A model generated the notes under the pieces. That model did not search any database. It was not told the origin of the DNA and worked only from the letters and a program-made list of their open reading frames with translations. 6,474 nt of DNA from Negativicutes bacterium UBA1444 (GTDB taxonomy: Bacteria; Bacillota; Negativicutes; UBA1444). The stretch lies in the NCBI GenBank assembly GCA_002329525.1, contig DCTI01000252.1, forward strand, positions 6,399-12,872, in the 5' to 3' direction. Of this stretch, positions 6,450 to 6,474 are shown piece by piece. Position 1 is the first letter of the stretch. Every line of letters starts with the position of its first letter. Both the position numbers and the translations under genes were made by a program.

Positions 6450-6474
6450 CAGGCCGCCCCCACCGCATTATCTC
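6413..6474 (-). CDS. Possible 3' end of an upstream gene (partial)
   Basis: A minus-strand reading frame, different from that of xseA, enters from the right edge and ends in TGA at 6413-6415. It would encode about 19 residues, ending GVVQQR. I do not recognise it. Support is only contextual: other genes of this operon overlap or nearly touch, and this TGA would form a CTGA junction with a CTG codon in the xseA frame at 6416. In relatives the gene ahead of xseA is often folD or nusB, but this tail does not clearly resemble either. With so few codons the frame could be open by chance. Confidence 0.25.
   Translation of the reverse strand, partial: DNAVGAAWWARNRGVVQQR

Noticed and set aside
6370..6468. 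ATG at 6468 in a TAATG context upstream of xseA
   Set aside because: It is out of frame with xseA and opens only a short frame without family resemblance; a frameshifted xseA start is not supported by the residues it would encode.

Overview
The window is one uninterrupted minus-strand operon segment of conserved housekeeping genes. Read in the direction of transcription (right to left) it holds xseA, xseB, an ispA-type farnesyl diphosphate synthase, a divergent PAP2/DUF212 membrane protein, dxs, a TlyA-family rRNA 2'-O-methyltransferase and NAD kinase. The order xseA-xseB-ispA-dxs-tlyA matches the well-known Firmicutes cluster (B. subtilis yqiB-yqiC-yqiD-dxs-yqxC, followed there by ahrC and recN). 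The DUF212 gene between ispA and dxs, NAD kinase directly after tlyA, and the fairly GC-rich codon use fit a Clostridia or Negativicutes (Sporomusa/Pelosinus-like) bacterium better than a Bacillus. That assignment comes from gene order and protein style, not from a search.

Layout: 6416-6474 carries the xseA 5' end and probably the last codons of an upstream gene. Exonuclease VII large and small subunits occupy 6449(or 6416)-5190 and 5193-4933. The isoprenoid block is 4933-1674: farnesyl diphosphate synthase, the PAP2-like protein and DXP synthase. The translation/cofactor block is 1693-4: TlyA and NAD kinase. The NAD kinase stop codon lies at 4-6, so the next gene (in relatives argR, then recN) is outside the window.

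The genes are packed without room for internal terminators or promoters. The junctions are a 4-nt ATGA overlap (xseA/xseB), a 1-nt TAATG overlap (xseB/ispA), a 10-nt gap (ispA/PAP2), a 13-nt gap (PAP2/dxs), a 20-nt overlap (dxs/tlyA) and a 4-nt gap (tlyA/nadK). Each Shine-Dalgarno sequence sits in or against the 3' end of the preceding gene, so translational coupling is likely throughout. No intergenic stretch approaches 300 bases, and I see no RNA gene, mobile element, CRISPR array or long repeat.

Functionally, Dxs makes DXP for the MEP pathway, IspA condenses the resulting C5 units to C15 farnesyl diphosphate, and NAD kinase supplies NADP(H), which the step after Dxs (DXP reductoisomerase) consumes. 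The DUF212 protein is the least understood member, and its position suggests a role in prenyl-phosphate metabolism. I found no convincing novel system; the findings are modest points about start sites, the PAP2-like protein and motif variants.
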